Shown here one piece after another: positions 1-10,301 of a stretch of 64,000 nt of DNA (positions are counted from its first letter, which is position 1; each line of letters begins with the position of its first letter). The DNA comes from Lepidostoma basale. Lineage: Eukaryota; Arthropoda; Insecta; Trichoptera; Lepidostomatidae. The notes below the pieces were generated by a model, which saw only the letters and a list, made by a program, of their open reading frames with translations, was not told the origin of the DNA and ran no database searches. The position numbers and the translations under genes are program-made. The stretch spans positions 62,001 to 126,000 of the forward strand of contig JAHDVF020001330.1 in assembly GCA_022606425.2 (NCBI GenBank). Direction: 5' to 3'.

Positions 1-169
1 ATCACTAAACATTCCTATATTGCATTACACAACCATCCTCACGGAGCACGTCCTCGTGGAAGACTTCCTAAAAGATGGAATGACAGTGAATTCCCAATTC
101 ACCTCACAGGAGGAGCAATCTTCTAGATAATAGGCTATATAAGTCTTTAGCAAGGAAAAAGAAGAAGAA
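1..169 (+). mobile_element. LINE-B 3' end, truncated
   Basis: Begins inside the C-terminal tail of LINE-B (degenerate GRPRGRLPKRW-type wording, as at 33366-33764) and ends in a short untranslated stretch followed by AAAGAAGAAGAAC, the family's GAA-type tail. The left side is cut by the window edge. Stops and frameshifts make it a dead copy. Confidence 0.7.
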
Positions 170-184
170 CTATAATAATTATTT

Positions 185-245
185 GACTAACTAAGCAACA
201 CATCGTCACCCCGAAGGGGTAGGCATAAATAATGGGCTGCCAAGC
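185..245 (-). mobile_element. LINE-A 3' scrap
   Basis: Contains the reverse complement of the LINE-A terminus (CATCGTCACCCCGAAGGGGTAGGC matches in pieces the 3' ends at 5280 and 15400). Only about 60 bases survive, next to the LINE-B end. Confidence 0.5.
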
Positions 246-1795
246 TAGTTTTCATAATTAAATCTCGTTTCTATTGTAGTATGGATTTATGCTTATGAAT
301 TGAATGTCAAAAATAGTTAGGGAAATGAATAACGCCATGTTGCCAACTCGAACGTTGATGTTTAGTACAGTACCTGCATTATCCGAAAGTACGTGGGCAT
401 AAACTGTTAGAATAGGAGACAGGTTATGCCGCCCGCGCATGCGCCAGACTTTCCGGAATACTTCTGCGCACAAGGTCGGGCGCAGGCCAAACTCGGGAAT
501 TCTGGGTTCACCGTGACCGGAATTCTCATGAACACTTCCCTGAGCATCACATTAAGTCATTATATATCCAGTAATAGCTGTATCATATTATGATTATTAT
601 TATTATTATTTACATATTACAAGTAATTCAGAAAAAAAATTACATTTATTCTCGTTTGATTCCTGCAGGAAGCTATGATGACTATCTTTAAATATGTCGG
701 AAAGACTTGTTATTTTGTAATATTAAAATTAATGGTTCCAATAAAATTTTGTTTTAAAACTTTATTTGATAGCCAAAAAATCGTAATATATAATAAGTAT
801 TTTTTTTACCATTTTAATAAAATAATGTATAGATTTAAAATTAAAATTAAATTTAAATTTAAATACCGCATTAGTGATATTTATGATGAGCATATACATT
901 TGATAGCGTATGCATAATAAAAATACAATTATATATTTTAAGAAGATATAGAACCTATAATATGTCTTTAGAATAATTTAAAAACGTTCTGCCTTCGGAA
1001 ATAACTAATTTCAGATATCTAGAATAATCTTCCGTGTAAATCTTAGACAATGTCAGCCCGATCTATACCATTTGATTATTTTCTTCTGTCGCCACTTTAA
1101 AAATGTCAAAAATAACAACAACAAAAAAAAAATATCTTAAACAGTGTTATATTGACAACATGAATCTTTATTGACTCTTAATGATTCCTAACTCTATTAG
1201 AGTTTTTAAAAAATATATATTTAAATTTGAATAACTGAGATTTTTTTAAAATTAGTCAATAAATTACTCTAGAACACGTACTACTTAAAATCAATATACG
1301 AATTCGTCAACAAACTCTCGAAAAATCGCGTCGAAATGTTGTTTTATATTGAATCAACGTTAAGATCAAAGAGCGTTATTAAAATCTTCTTATGGAAATG
1401 TAAGCGCCCGAACGGTGACGGCATAATTACAGACCAGAATCCTTACAACCTGCTTTACCCTTGTCTTATGCTTCAAATGTGTAATTATACAAGAATCTTA
1501 GATCGCAACAGCTTTTTAGCAAAGATTGTATCATGCAAGTCTTGAAATTTACATAAATTATATTAATATTACCGTTTTTAATTCGTAGATCCTATATTTT
1601 TAAAATTATAAAGTAAAATGAATTTGAAAGGCGAGGTTTTGTATACCAAATAACAATATTTGTGTTTTAAAAATAAAGACATGGCCATTAAGAATAAAAT
1701 GGCCATAAGATACTTTTTGTTGTGTTGTTGATAAAATACAAGTAAAGTATTTATTATCCTCTGTTTATTTTCTCAATATAAATGTTAACATTGAA
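246..1795. other. No gene recognised; CpG-richer patch then AT-rich DNA
   Basis: Bases 420-545 are clearly richer in G, C and CpG than the surroundings but carry no convincing ORF, splice pair or repeat match here. 597-612 is a short (ATT)n run. 670-1790 is AT-rich with only short chance ORFs (for example 1336-1545) that show no recognisable domain. Confidence 0.5.
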
Positions 1796-1799
1796 AGAT

Positions 1800-2067
1800 T
1801 AGATATTTGCTCTCTGTGCATGCTAGACTGGAAAGGCATAGAATGGCTGGACATGTGGAGAGACGGCCGTCGTCATGGGCCCCAAAGCGAACCCTTGAGG
1901 GACAGCCGGGTGGAAGGGGAAGGGTCGATAGGCCTAGACTCCGATGGGAGGGTGAGGCGAGGAAGAACGCTGGACAACTCGCAGCAGGTGACAGAAGTGC
2001 TTGGAGGCAAGGAGTGATACAGGCCAAGGCTCAATATGGGCTGTAGAGACATCGAAGAAGAAGTTGG
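1800..2067 (+). mobile_element. LINE-B-like C-terminal tail
   Basis: One frame reads a tail rich in Arg and Gly ending in DRSAWRQGVIQ followed by a stop, a few bases, and GAAGAAGAAG. The pattern (RGRP-like stretch, R-W pair, then aspartate-arginine-x-x-tryptophan) is the usual C-terminal end of RTE-like LINE polyproteins. It diverges from the other LINE-B copies, so it may be a separate subfamily. Confidence 0.6.
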
Positions 2068-2175
2068 AAATTTATGAAGCATACAATAATGATAACTTAT
2101 GGTGTTGAAGCAAGGGCAGACACAGTCATAGCCAAACAAGCATTGATGTTTTCCGAGATGAAATCTCGATATTCT
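2068..2175 (+). mobile_element. LINE-B fragment upstream of the tail
   Basis: Reads ITYGVEARADTV in one frame, matching LTYGIESRADTV at 33420 in the better LINE-B copy. This is the segment just after the RT domain. It directly follows the GAA tail of the preceding copy. Confidence 0.55.
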
Positions 2176-2221
2176 ACGTATGTCTAACTGCATCATATAT
2201 ATTGAAATAGTTTGTTTAATG

Positions 2222-2395
2222 ATATTTTAGTAATTGATTAATTTAGTCATGCCATGTTTTTTTTGGCTGTCCTTGGTTTATCATTCCATTCACACTGCTT
2301 GTATACAATTTTTAACCATCCTTCTCTCATCTGTTCGTTCCATATGTCCACACCATCTGAGCGATCATATCTTAAGTTTTTTTGAAAAATTTACA
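2222..2395 (-). mobile_element. LINE-A C-terminal fragment
   Basis: On the minus strand it corresponds to the LINE-A segment from RWFGHME to the RPRKTWHDQINQ region (compare 27914-28174). Several frameshifts are evident. The 555 bases to its right (2396-2950) hold nothing I recognise. Confidence 0.65.
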
Positions 2396-2950
2396 AATTT
2401 AAGTATGATGTCGATCTCTATAAAAAATGCGAATAATGGCGGAAAAGTTCTTCAAAAGTGACCGCGATACGGTGCCATAGATATTTTGTATACGATTTAA
2501 CAATGCAATGTCAAAGTAAAATTGTTAAAAATTAGTCATACTTTAGAATATAACTAATTCTAACTTGCCTAGACGCATTGAGTCGGCAAATTTTTGACAG
2601 GCCTACACTACTGTTCCGGCAAATCACACACTGTGAAATTTTTTCTAACTAAATATTTTGCATCAAATTATCGCCCGTTTTTTTTTTCCAAAACGTAACA
2701 CATTGTTTTGTATGCAACGAAGCATTTACATAATGAGAGGAATTAACGGTAAGCGTTGTAATATATTTTGTAAGCGGGAAACGAAACAATGGTCATATCG
2801 CGATCGACAGGTCAGTACTTGAATACTAGACGAATTTCGGCACGCAATGTTTGACAACTAGATAAAAAGGACCTCACAGATTCAGTTATTGCTGTTAGGA
2901 ATATATCACCATTACTGAATCCTTTATCATCTCCTGATAAATAAATAACA

Positions 2951-3180
2951 TATTCATTTATTTGTTATTACTTGAACAATTATGTAAAACTCCATATTTA
3001 AATATTTAAGACGAATGAAAACGCCTGTTTTCTACAAGTGTTATTATATTTTATGGAAATGATATGTTACGCCTTTCTAACGCATGATCAAATGTGACAT
3101 TTCACAATGCCTTAGAAAGGCGAAACATGTCATTCCCATAAAATATAATAAAACTTCTAGAAAACAAACGTTTTTAATAG
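2951..3180. repeat. FB1 foldback element
   Basis: An imperfect inverted repeat: the left arm has AAAACTCCAT, GAATGAAAACG and a GCCTTTC block, and the right arm has GAAAGGC, GAAACATGTCATTCCC and TTCTAGAAAAC. The centre lies near 3085. The same two-arm layout recurs at 9199, 9450, 10302, 37735 and elsewhere. The right arm is truncated here. Confidence 0.75.
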
Positions 3181-3203
3181 TTTAATTCCGATTTATTTAT
3201 AAT

Positions 3204-3262
3204 TCTTCTTCTTCTTCCTATTTCTCTCCTATCGGAGGTTGCACAACATCATGACTTTATTT
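3204..3262 (-). mobile_element. LINE 3' end (LINE-D-like)
   Basis: TTCTTCTTCTTCCT followed by CTCCTATCGGAGGTTG is, on the minus strand, a conserved LINE terminus coding roughly ANLR followed by an AGA/GAA tail. A short fragment only. Confidence 0.45.
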
Positions 3263-3290
3263 TTTACTTTTTTAATGACACTTATGATTA

Positions 3291-3336
3291 TAGTTTAAAT
3301 TATAGAAGTTTTTAGTTTAAATTATAGAAGTTTTTT
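3291..3336. repeat. Two-copy tandem repeat, about 22 bp
   Basis: TAGTTTAAATTATAGAAG is repeated head to tail at 3291 and 3313 with a T-run after each copy. Confidence 0.85.
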
Positions 3337-3424
3337 AAATCTGGTATTTTTTTTCAATATTAATATTCTTAAGTGGTGTCTATATTTGTATTGTTTCTTT
3401 AACATTGATATCAAATTTAATATT

Positions 3425-3645
3425 AATGAAAACACCTATTTTTCTAAAAAAATTATAAAATTTGTTCGCTTCCAGATATTAGCAAATCTCCATTCAAATG
3501 GACATTAGATAATGCCTCAGTAAGTCAAAACATGTCATTCCCATAAATATAAATAAATCTTTTATAAAACAGACGTTTTCATTCGTATTAATTATTTAAT
3601 ATGGAGTTTAATACAATCTTTCAAGAAACAATAAATAATACTTTT
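3425..3645. repeat. FB1 foldback element, degraded left arm
   Basis: The right arm is well kept: AACATGTCATTCCCATAA, then ACAGACGTTTTCATTCG, ATATGGAGTTT and AGAAACAATAAATA. The left arm (3425-3500) is poorly matched. These right-end blocks give the family boundary. Confidence 0.7.
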
Positions 3646-3649
3646 TAGC

Positions 3650-5262
3650 TGTCAAATTCGTAACTATTTTTGAATCGCGCTTTTTGATAAGTGGCCTCTT
3701 TTTGTTAGTAATGCTAATAATAAGCTAATCAGGAAACAGTCACTAGGGCACTGTACTCTGAATTAATTTAAACAAATAATGATTTATTCGTCTAAACCTA
3801 AAAACGGTTTTGATTTCACTAAATTAGCATAATGGGGACTTAATTGTCGACGAAATTTAGCAATCCGTGGGAACTAATTATGCTTTATCAGATTACGACT
3901 GTGATTTTTTTTTTGTTGACAATGAGTTTGTGCTGTTCCTGTAAATATTAACGACTTGTGCAATTAAAACTAAATACTTTAATATATACGGGTTTATAAC
4001 TTCATTATTTACCTTTTTACTTGGGTTATCCCAGGATTGAGAAGCTTGGCGCTGTCCAATTAGGAGAGCTGACTTCAAATAAAAGGGAAATGGTTAGGAG
4101 AGAAAAATATTGTTAATCATTTACATGGAATAAGGATGAGTGCCATCCGAAACATGTGTGTGAAAAGTATAATAAAGTATTGTCAAAATACAATATGTTT
4201 CAAGAATCGAATCAAATCTTTCGTATGAAGCACTTAATTTGTGGTGTGACATTATTAAATAAAATCAATTTATTTCATCAATAGACATCTGGCAGAAGAA
4301 GGATGAAAGCAGAATAGACATTTATTTCATCAAATTAAGCTTATAGGCATCTATTGAGAACGGGTAAATAATATATTGTATTTTAATTATATTTCTGATA
4401 GTTTTTTTACAATAAGTTTATTAATTTTGAATGATTGTGTAGTTTATTTAGTAAATAAAAACATTCATTACACGAAATTTTTATTAAAATTAGAACATTA
4501 CCCGTACAACTGATTTAAAATGAAAGAAAAGTCTTTTTAACAAAGTTTAATCATCCTTTTAAATGAACAATGAAATTCCACAGTATCTTCGCTTTAAGCT
4601 TGATTTTAACCCTTAAATAGTTTGGTCAAATTAAAGATTTATTTTTCAGATTTTCCGATTTTTTTAAATTTGTTTTAATATTGAATTGGAAACCTAATAT
4701 ATAACATTGGAAACCAGTGTACAAGTAAATGTAGGTAGGTATCAAATTCTTAAAATATGTTAAAAATATACTTAACGCAATGCTACACCTTACATAAGTA
4801 TAATTGAATAAGCGGTCTTCTGAGAAATTAAATTAATTTGTACAACAATAAAGGCGTTAACTTTTCTTCCGAGTATCTAATGGCAAGCGGCCATAAACAA
4901 CAACAGTGTTCCGAGTGAAGGAAATTTATAGCACGTATTGCCGGCGCGGAAAGCAAAAGGTATCTAATTTGGCGTGACCCGTTTGGCAGTTGCCGCATTC
5001 CTCCGCTAGTCTTCTGTTCGCGCAAGTACCCTGCAAACAGGCGCATAAATATGTCGGGGTGTAATTCATATTCTGAAACCCACGCCTCTTGCTTCAGCGG
5101 CCGGACAGTGTCAGCTTGTGTGACCACAACTTGGGGTAACCAGGAAAAATATACCACAAATGAGACACTGTTGACACAAGAACTTCGGACACAAAGACGC
5201 GTAATTATGTAGCTGTTTCCATGTTGAGAACTTCAAAAAAATTCAGAATTTTCATTCTTATT
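3650..5262. other. No gene recognised; small features only
   Basis: Mostly AT-rich. 4128-4170 contains GGATGAGTGCCATCC followed by GAAACATGTG, a remnant of the hairpin-GAAAC motif seen in other families. 4830-5160 is a GC-richer block with a 109-codon minus-strand frame; no domain is recognisable, and I judge it more likely unique noncoding DNA or an isolated exon than a full gene. Confidence 0.45.
4268..4333. repeat. 38-bp LINE-A scrap flanked by 14-bp direct repeats
   Basis: ATTTATTTCATCAA occurs at 4268-4281 and again at 4320-4333. The 38 bases between contain TGGCAGAAGAAGGATGAAAG, a phrase of LINE-A (as at 23465 and 34290). The repeats look like a target-site duplication around a very short insertion. 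Confidence 0.6.
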
Positions 5263-5265
5263 AAC

Positions 5266-5392
5266 TAACGTACTAACCATCATGCCGTTTCCCCGAAGGG
5301 ATAGGCAAAGATGATGGATCGTCACACTGCTCTGTCCTATACATACATATCGAGGTTCCTCAATATTCATACATCGTCATATGCACGCCTTG
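5266..5392 (-). mobile_element. LINE-A 3' end
   Basis: Starts with AACTAACGTACTAACC (the reverse of the GTTA-type tail), then CATCATGCCGTTTCCCCG and the reverse complement of the CQDR-W-SILSAYP coding end. Truncated after about 125 bases. Confidence 0.75.
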
Positions 5393-5394
5393 TT

Positions 5395-5490
5395 AGGGTA
5401 TTATTGAATGGCTCTTGAAAATACCTTTGGAAGACAAACAATGTCATTCCCATGAAATATAATAAAACTACTAGAAAATAGACGTGTTAT
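5395..5490 (+). repeat. FB1 right-arm fragment
   Basis: CAATGTCATTCCCATGAAAT, TAATAAAACTACTAGAAAA and TAGACG match the FB1 right arm. The left arm is missing. Confidence 0.6.
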
Positions 5491-5687
5491 ATTTATTAAA
5501 TGTCAAAAGTATCATAATGAAGAAGGGATCATTATTTCAGAATCCATCACCAGGACGGATGAATTGGATTTAATTATTTTACATTTTAATATAATAAAAT
5601 ACAAAACCTTCAATTTTAAAATTAAAAACGTGTTTTTTCTTCTCATGTATTTGCCATCATTTTGTGTTATGGATTCACATTTAAAAA

Positions 5688-5972
5688 ATGGCAAAACCCT
5701 ACGTGATCGGGTTAGGAATACAGCAATCCGAGAAATCTGCGAGGTCGAAGATGTGGTCAGATGGGGACGTCAAAGACGGGGATACTGGCATCAACACATA
5801 GAAAGGATGAGCTCAAATATGATACCATACATAGCTCTACATGGAACGCCAAACGGACAACGCCGACCAGGATGACCCGGTGGAGAGAAAGCTGGAGTTC
5901 AGCGTCTCAAGAGGACCCGCCTGAAATAACAGACCCCTGAGTCTACCAAATGTGAAGAAGAAGAAGAAGTAT
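5688..5972 (+). mobile_element. LINE-B C-terminal fragment with GAA tail
   Basis: Reads KTLRDRVRNTAIREICEVED, WGRQRRGYWHQHIERM and a GQRRPG stretch, then frameshifts, a stop and GAAGAAGAAGAAG at 5957-5970. Very close to 33500-33795. No RT domain is present. Confidence 0.85.
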
Positions 5973-5974
5973 AT

Positions 5975-6430
5975 GTAATTCCGAGATTTGTGTACCTTAA
6001 GTAGAAATCTCACCTTTCATATCATCAATTCAATAGTGCCTAATTCATTACGCGTTGCTAAACAGGGCTATAAAATCACCGTGACTGTTCCCGGCGCGTG
6101 AGACTCGGACATGGCAACATTAAGTTTAATGGCGCTGCAAATGTGATTGACATGAACGTGGCTGCAGTTGGGGAATTGGTCTTAGTGGGTAACTACCTCA
6201 CGAGTACTGCAAGGCCTACCCATAATTTGTCGGTAAAAGGAATGCCACGCAATTTGAATAAAAATGGAACGAAATCACCGTTTTGAACGTGATTCAGACT
6301 TACCCAATTTAGAAGGTTCGTAGGTGTATATAGAGAAAACAATTTGTATAAATTTTTTATTCAAGTACTAACGGGAAAATTATGTAGTTGTCTAAATATG
6401 ATTCTATCAAGCTGTTCCGTTGTATGGACC
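5975..6430. other. No gene recognised
   Basis: 6075-6290 is GC-richer and has a 62-codon plus-strand frame with no recognisable motif. The rest is AT-rich. No repeat match seen. Confidence 0.4.
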
Positions 6431-6434
6431 ATAT

Positions 6435-6576
6435 AGGCAGAAACATACTATTAACACGCCACGCCACTCGACGCCATGCGCGCACACGCCACCCGATCCA
6501 GACGAGCTAGATCGACGTGTTGCCGAAGGTTGGGAGTAAACACGCCACGTCGCGTGTTAATAGTATGTTTCTGCCT
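6435..6576. mobile_element. Harbinger-like MITE
   Basis: Ends in near-perfect inverted repeats: AGGCAGAAACATACTATTAA on the left and its reverse complement on the right (6553-6576). The interior is GC-rich and noncoding (142 bp in all). The ends are flanked by ATA on the left and TTA on the right, close to the TWA duplication of PIF/Harbinger elements. A related right end occurs at 37466. Confidence 0.6.
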
Positions 6577-6639
6577 TATTACTTTTTAAAATAACCAATA
6601 CTAATCTTATTCTTTTAGAATTGGTAGCCATGATCATTT

Positions 6640-7005
6640 CATGTCAAGAATTTATCAATGAAAGCAAACATTGCCGTATAAATGGAAGCGAGATATAGAA
6701 CCGACAGACAAAGGATGAGAGCAGAATAAATGCGGTAAATATAAGAACCCTTAGACCTATGTGTGTTAGAACGTTGTACGACAGAATTTCAAATGGTGAT
6801 ATCAGAAAGGAATGTAAATCAAAATCAAATTAATCAAATTTTAGAGGTCGGCCATGTTAGTAGTCGGAAAAATCGATGTGCGTGTATGACTCGTAGTATG
6901 AATGTGGGAAAGCTAGAGAGGTATGTAAGGATGAGAAGTGTGGCGGTCCATTCTCTCTGCCTACCCTTCCGGAGGAACGGCATGATGGTTTGTTGTTTGA
7001 CAAAG
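6640..7005 (+). mobile_element. LINE-A C-terminal fragment with internal deletion
   Basis: Carries the RRMC-type start of the tail, then jumps at about 6810 from AAGGAATGTAAATC to the NQINQILEVGHVSSRKNR segment, losing the RWFGHME-GRPRKT part. Ends GCATGATGGTTTGTTG. Confidence 0.8.
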
Positions 7006-7167
7006 TTCATTTGGTTTGTTTGTATGTACAATAACAGACAAGTGGAAAAGCAATAAATTGAATAATATTTCAACGGATTTATTATTTGCTATATTTTCAA
7101 ACCTTTTTTACGATTTGTGATATTTAATTTTATATAATTTATTTGAGATTTATTATGTAGACGTTGA

Positions 7168-7348
7168 ACGATCGAACTGTGCGCGGGAGATGCCTATTGG
7201 TGGCGATGAGGTTGCAACCCATCACACCGCGTCTCTCGCGGGGGCGAAAAGAGAAGGATGGAGTGCCGCATTGATCAAAGTGTGGCTGTCCATTCTATCT
7301 GCCTACCCTTTCGGGGAGACGGCGTGATGGTTAGTTAGTTAGTTAAAA
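7168..7348 (+). mobile_element. LINE-A 3' end behind a GC-rich hairpin-like stretch
   Basis: 7262-7348 is a LINE-A end (GTGTGGCTGTCCATTC through GGCGTGATGG and GTTAGTTAGTTAG). The preceding 7168-7262 is GC-rich with a partial inverted repeat (GCGGGAGA and TCTCTCGCG) that I do not recognise. Confidence 0.6.
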
Positions 7349-7435
7349 AATATATTTAAATTAAAACGTTCCTTCAACAATCGCGTAAAATTCTATGTAA
7401 GCAATTTGATATTGATGAAAGCATTCGATTACTAG

Positions 7436-7790
7436 ACGTTTCATTTTATTTTATGGTGCGTCATGTTTTACCGTGCTAGAGCACAATCAAATGTCTTGAT
7501 AATAATATCATTATATAATACCCTAGCAAGGCGAAATATGTCCCTCCTATAATATATAACAAAACATCAAGGTATTAGATCAACTTGGTGTTGTTTTCCT
7601 TTATATGATTTTTCCATGCAAGAGGCTAATTTGTATAGCGCCATATTGTAACTCCTAGAGCACAATCAAATGTCTTGATAATAATTTCATTATATAATAC
7701 CCTAGCAAGGCGCAATATGTCCCTCCTATAAAATATAATAAAACTTCTAGGTATGATTTTTCCATGCAAGAGGCTAATTACAATAGCGAC
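7436..7790. repeat. FB1-related block in tandem duplicate
   Basis: TAGAGCACAATCAAATGTC, TACCCTAGCAAGGCG and ATGTCCCTCCTATAA occur at about 7480-7560 and again at about 7653-7735; TATGATTTTTCCATGCAAGA is also repeated (7603 and 7753). The offset is roughly 173 bases for the first block and 150 for the second. FB1 right-arm phrases are embedded in each unit. Confidence 0.75.
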
Positions 7791-7794
7791 GTTT

Positions 7795-8770
7795 TTGTAA
7801 TTCATGCCTAATGTAGGTACTTGGACGATCTTGAAAATGTATTGTTATATTAATATTTTAAAACTTAAATATCTAAATGTTTTTTTTTATTAGCTTGTAA
7901 ATAATAGACTTTTTGATATGTGCCCAATTTAAAAAAAAATAATTGTTGGTTACCTATCAATTGCTATTGTTAAATTACTATTATTGGGCTATTTTGAAAA
8001 TTCTGTATTAAAAAAGCAATATTTTGTTATCTTATCTAAACGACCATCTTGAAGGTACTTCTTTTTATAAATTTAAAAGGGTTTCGGCTATAATCATCGG
8101 GTACACCCAATTAAATCGATTAGACTTGCATTTTTTAAAGGAATTTCACCATTCGTTCCCTGCTATCATTCGAGGTTTACCGGGTTGTAGCGATTTTTTA
8201 TACGTTTCTTATCCAAAACGCATAAAGCAGTCACGTTCTTGTGAAAAAAAGGGTCACAAAGGACCTTCTCTTAAGGGCGTACATCGGCGCACAATTCTGT
8301 CGCATTGTGCGTTTAGGGTCAGCAGAAAAAAATAACCGTTGCCGCTGCAATGTCGGCTTGATTGAAACCTCTAAGTTGTTTATCGTCAGAGTTATGCGTG
8401 AGTTTGTGGTTTAAATAACATTGAAGAGTTTTTGAAGGATCTACTCTGACGAAATATTGAATCGCGCTGTGTTGAATTGGGCATTAAGGCTTATCGTAGC
8501 CATTAATAACACTCGGGATGGTCAGGAAATAATATCGAATAAAAAATGTTATTTATGATTATTAATCTATACCTTTATTATCTAACGCTGATTGAAATTC
8601 GCCTCGTGTTAAAATGTTTATATGTTTTAAAAAACGATCCACATTTTCTTTATCGAATTTTATTCTTTAAAATGTACTTCATTACAATAATATGCTTTAT
8701 CTTTCGAAAGATACGGCAAATAAATGTTTATTAACTGTATTTTATTTGAATAAAATTTATATTTTAAATC
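7795..8770. other. No gene recognised
   Basis: AT-rich. 8024-8335 has a 103-codon plus-strand frame, which is long for this composition, but no domain, splice pair or repeat match is visible. I leave it unassigned. Confidence 0.4.
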
Positions 8771-8774
8771 TCCA

Positions 8775-9140
8775 TAGCTGATATTAGGAAGGAGTGTAGA
8801 GCGAAAGAAGGTATTATGAACAAAATTATGAAAGGTTCGTTTCGTTGGTTCGGACATATGGAGCGCATGGGTGAAGAAAGAATGGTTAAAAAAGTATACG
8901 TTAACAATGTAAATGGAGTAAGGAGTCGAGGTAGACCGAGGAAAACATGGCATGAACAAATTAATCAAATATTAAAAGTTGGTCATGTCAGAAGCCGGAA
9001 GAATCGACGTGCGTGTATGACTCGATGTATGAATGTGGAGGAAGCTAGAGAGGTGTGCCAGGATAGAGTAGTGTGGCGGTCCATTCTCTCTGCCTACCCT
9101 TGCGGGGAAACGGCGTGATGGTTTGTTGTTGTTGTTGTAT
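8775..9140 (+). mobile_element. LINE-A C-terminal copy, open frame kept
   Basis: An open 100-codon frame (8816-9118) contains SFRWFGHMERMGEERMVKKV, RGRPRKTWHEQINQIL, the RSRKNRRACMTRCMN block and CQDRVVWRSILSAYPCG. The stop TGA at 9116 is followed at once by TGGTTTGTTGTTGTTG, so there is virtually no 3' UTR. The Cys/Arg-rich end resembles the nucleic-acid-binding tails of RTE-like ORF2 proteins (known of the family). Truncated 5' of the RT domain. Confidence 0.85.
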
Positions 9141-9198
9141 ATTTTTAAGTTAATATATTGTTTATTATTATTTATCAGTATTGTTATTTATCAGTATT

Positions 9199-9420
9199 TA
9201 TTGTTTCTTGAACAGATATAAAACCCCACAATAAAAAAATAATGTGAATGGAAACGTCGTCTTCTAGAAGTTTTATTAAATTTTAGATGGAATTACATGT
9301 TTTGCCCTTCTAAGGCATTATCAAATGTCAAACATTTGATAATGCCGTAGAAGGGCGAAATATGTCATTCCGTCTAAAATTTAATAAAACTCCTAGGAGA
9401 CAGACGTTTTCATTCATATA
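9199..9420. repeat. FB1 foldback element, well paired
   Basis: The left arm TAGAAGTTTTATTAAATTTT, GCCCTTCTAAGGCATTATC and the right arm GATAATGCC, AGAAGGGCGAAATATGTC, AAAATTTAATAAAACTCC are near-perfect complements meeting at AATGTCAAACATTTG (about 9326-9340). The outer end is TATTGTTTCTTGAACA. Confidence 0.85.
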
Positions 9421-9449
9421 ATTTTTTCCGTATGTTTATACTCGTATAT

Positions 9450-9640
9450 TCAATACGAATAAAAACGTATATTTTCTAGAAGCTCAATTATATTTTATAG
9501 GAATGACATGTTTTTCTGTTCTTAGTCATTATTAAACATTTCATAATGCCTTAGAAAGGGCTAACATGTAATTTCCGTTAAATGTATTAAAAAAACTGCT
9601 ATAAAATAGACGCTTTCGTCATTGTTCAAGAAACAATAAA
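9450..9640. repeat. FB1 foldback element, second copy in a row
   Basis: Follows the previous copy by about 30 bases. Left arm TACGAATAAAAACG, TAGAAGCTCAATTATATTTT; right arm AATGCCTTAGAAAGGGCTAA and GTTCAAGAAACAATAAATA. More diverged than 9199-9420. Confidence 0.75.
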
Positions 9641-9714
9641 TATTTAGATACTGTAATTTAATTAATTGTATGTGTTTTGTTATCATGGGTAAGTAAATGA
9701 CTATTGATATTTTT

Positions 9715-9760
9715 TACGATCGACGTTTCGGAGATCGTTGCAAAATCCAATTTCAGGGTT
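9715..9760 (-). repeat. Hairpin-GAAAC-GTC motif (degenerate)
   Basis: On the minus strand: CTGAAAT at 9756-9750, a GGA/TCC-bounded loop, GAAAC (9729-9725) and GTC (9724-9722). Shared with 41965-42205. One mutated base in the CTGANGA box. Confidence 0.45.
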
Positions 9761-9764
9761 ATTA

Positions 9765-10190
9765 AAACAGCGATCGAAGAGTGATCGAACATGATAAAAA
9801 TTCCAAGATCACAGGAAATGTAGTTTTACCAACCGTTTCAAACAACCTGTTTGTTTTATTGTATTTAATACATCGTGTATCGTTGGTGCTAATTTAAAGT
9901 TATAATAACTCAAACTGTTACTAGTTGATTAATATTTTATTCACATTGATACTCGATTGCTTGGAATTCCCATCCCTAGTCAGCCTTCACCGGCCGGGCC
10001 CCGACATTCCGCGGCTAATGTTTCACTATTACGACCGCCACTAATAATAATAATAATAATAACAAGAAGAAGAAGAAGAATACCGAGGGATTAAACACCC
10101 GCCTAGAATGTCGCCGCATTATTTACCTCACCGGTGTTTCTCAACTGGTCCAACAAACAATTATTATATTAATATATTGTTTCTATATTG
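9765..10190. other. No gene recognised; trinucleotide microsatellite
   Basis: 10036-10080 is (TAA)n passing into (GAA)n. 9960-10030 and 10085-10150 are GC-richer and unique. Confidence 0.6.
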
Positions 10191-10194
10191 TTTA

Positions 10195-10286
10195 GAAATA
10201 TGTCAGGAAAGAAAAGTGCGGCAGTCCATTCTTTCTGCCTATTACTTCGGGAAGACGGCGCGATGGTTAGTTAGTTAGTTAGTTTG
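10195..10286 (+). mobile_element. LINE-A 3' end
   Basis: About 90 bases: ATATGTCAGGAAAGAAAAGT, the SILSAY-coding stretch with changes, GGCGCGATGG and (GTTA)n at 10264-10282. Confidence 0.75.
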
Positions 10287-10301
10287 GTTTCTCGAACCAC
10301 G

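Noticed and set aside
1785..2196. Minus-strand ORFs of 80 and 107 codons over the LINE-B-like tail
   Set aside because: They are antisense to a recognisable LINE coding end and show no motif.
3284..3336. CRISPR-like direct repeats
   Set aside because: Only two adjacent units without spacers, in a eukaryotic repeat landscape.
4828..5157. 109-codon minus-strand ORF as a gene
   Set aside because: GC-richer and open, but no motif and no plausible splice sites at the ends; kept only as a note.
8024..8335. 103-codon ORF as a real gene
   Set aside because: No domain, splice site, promoter or biased codon use; left as unassigned DNA.
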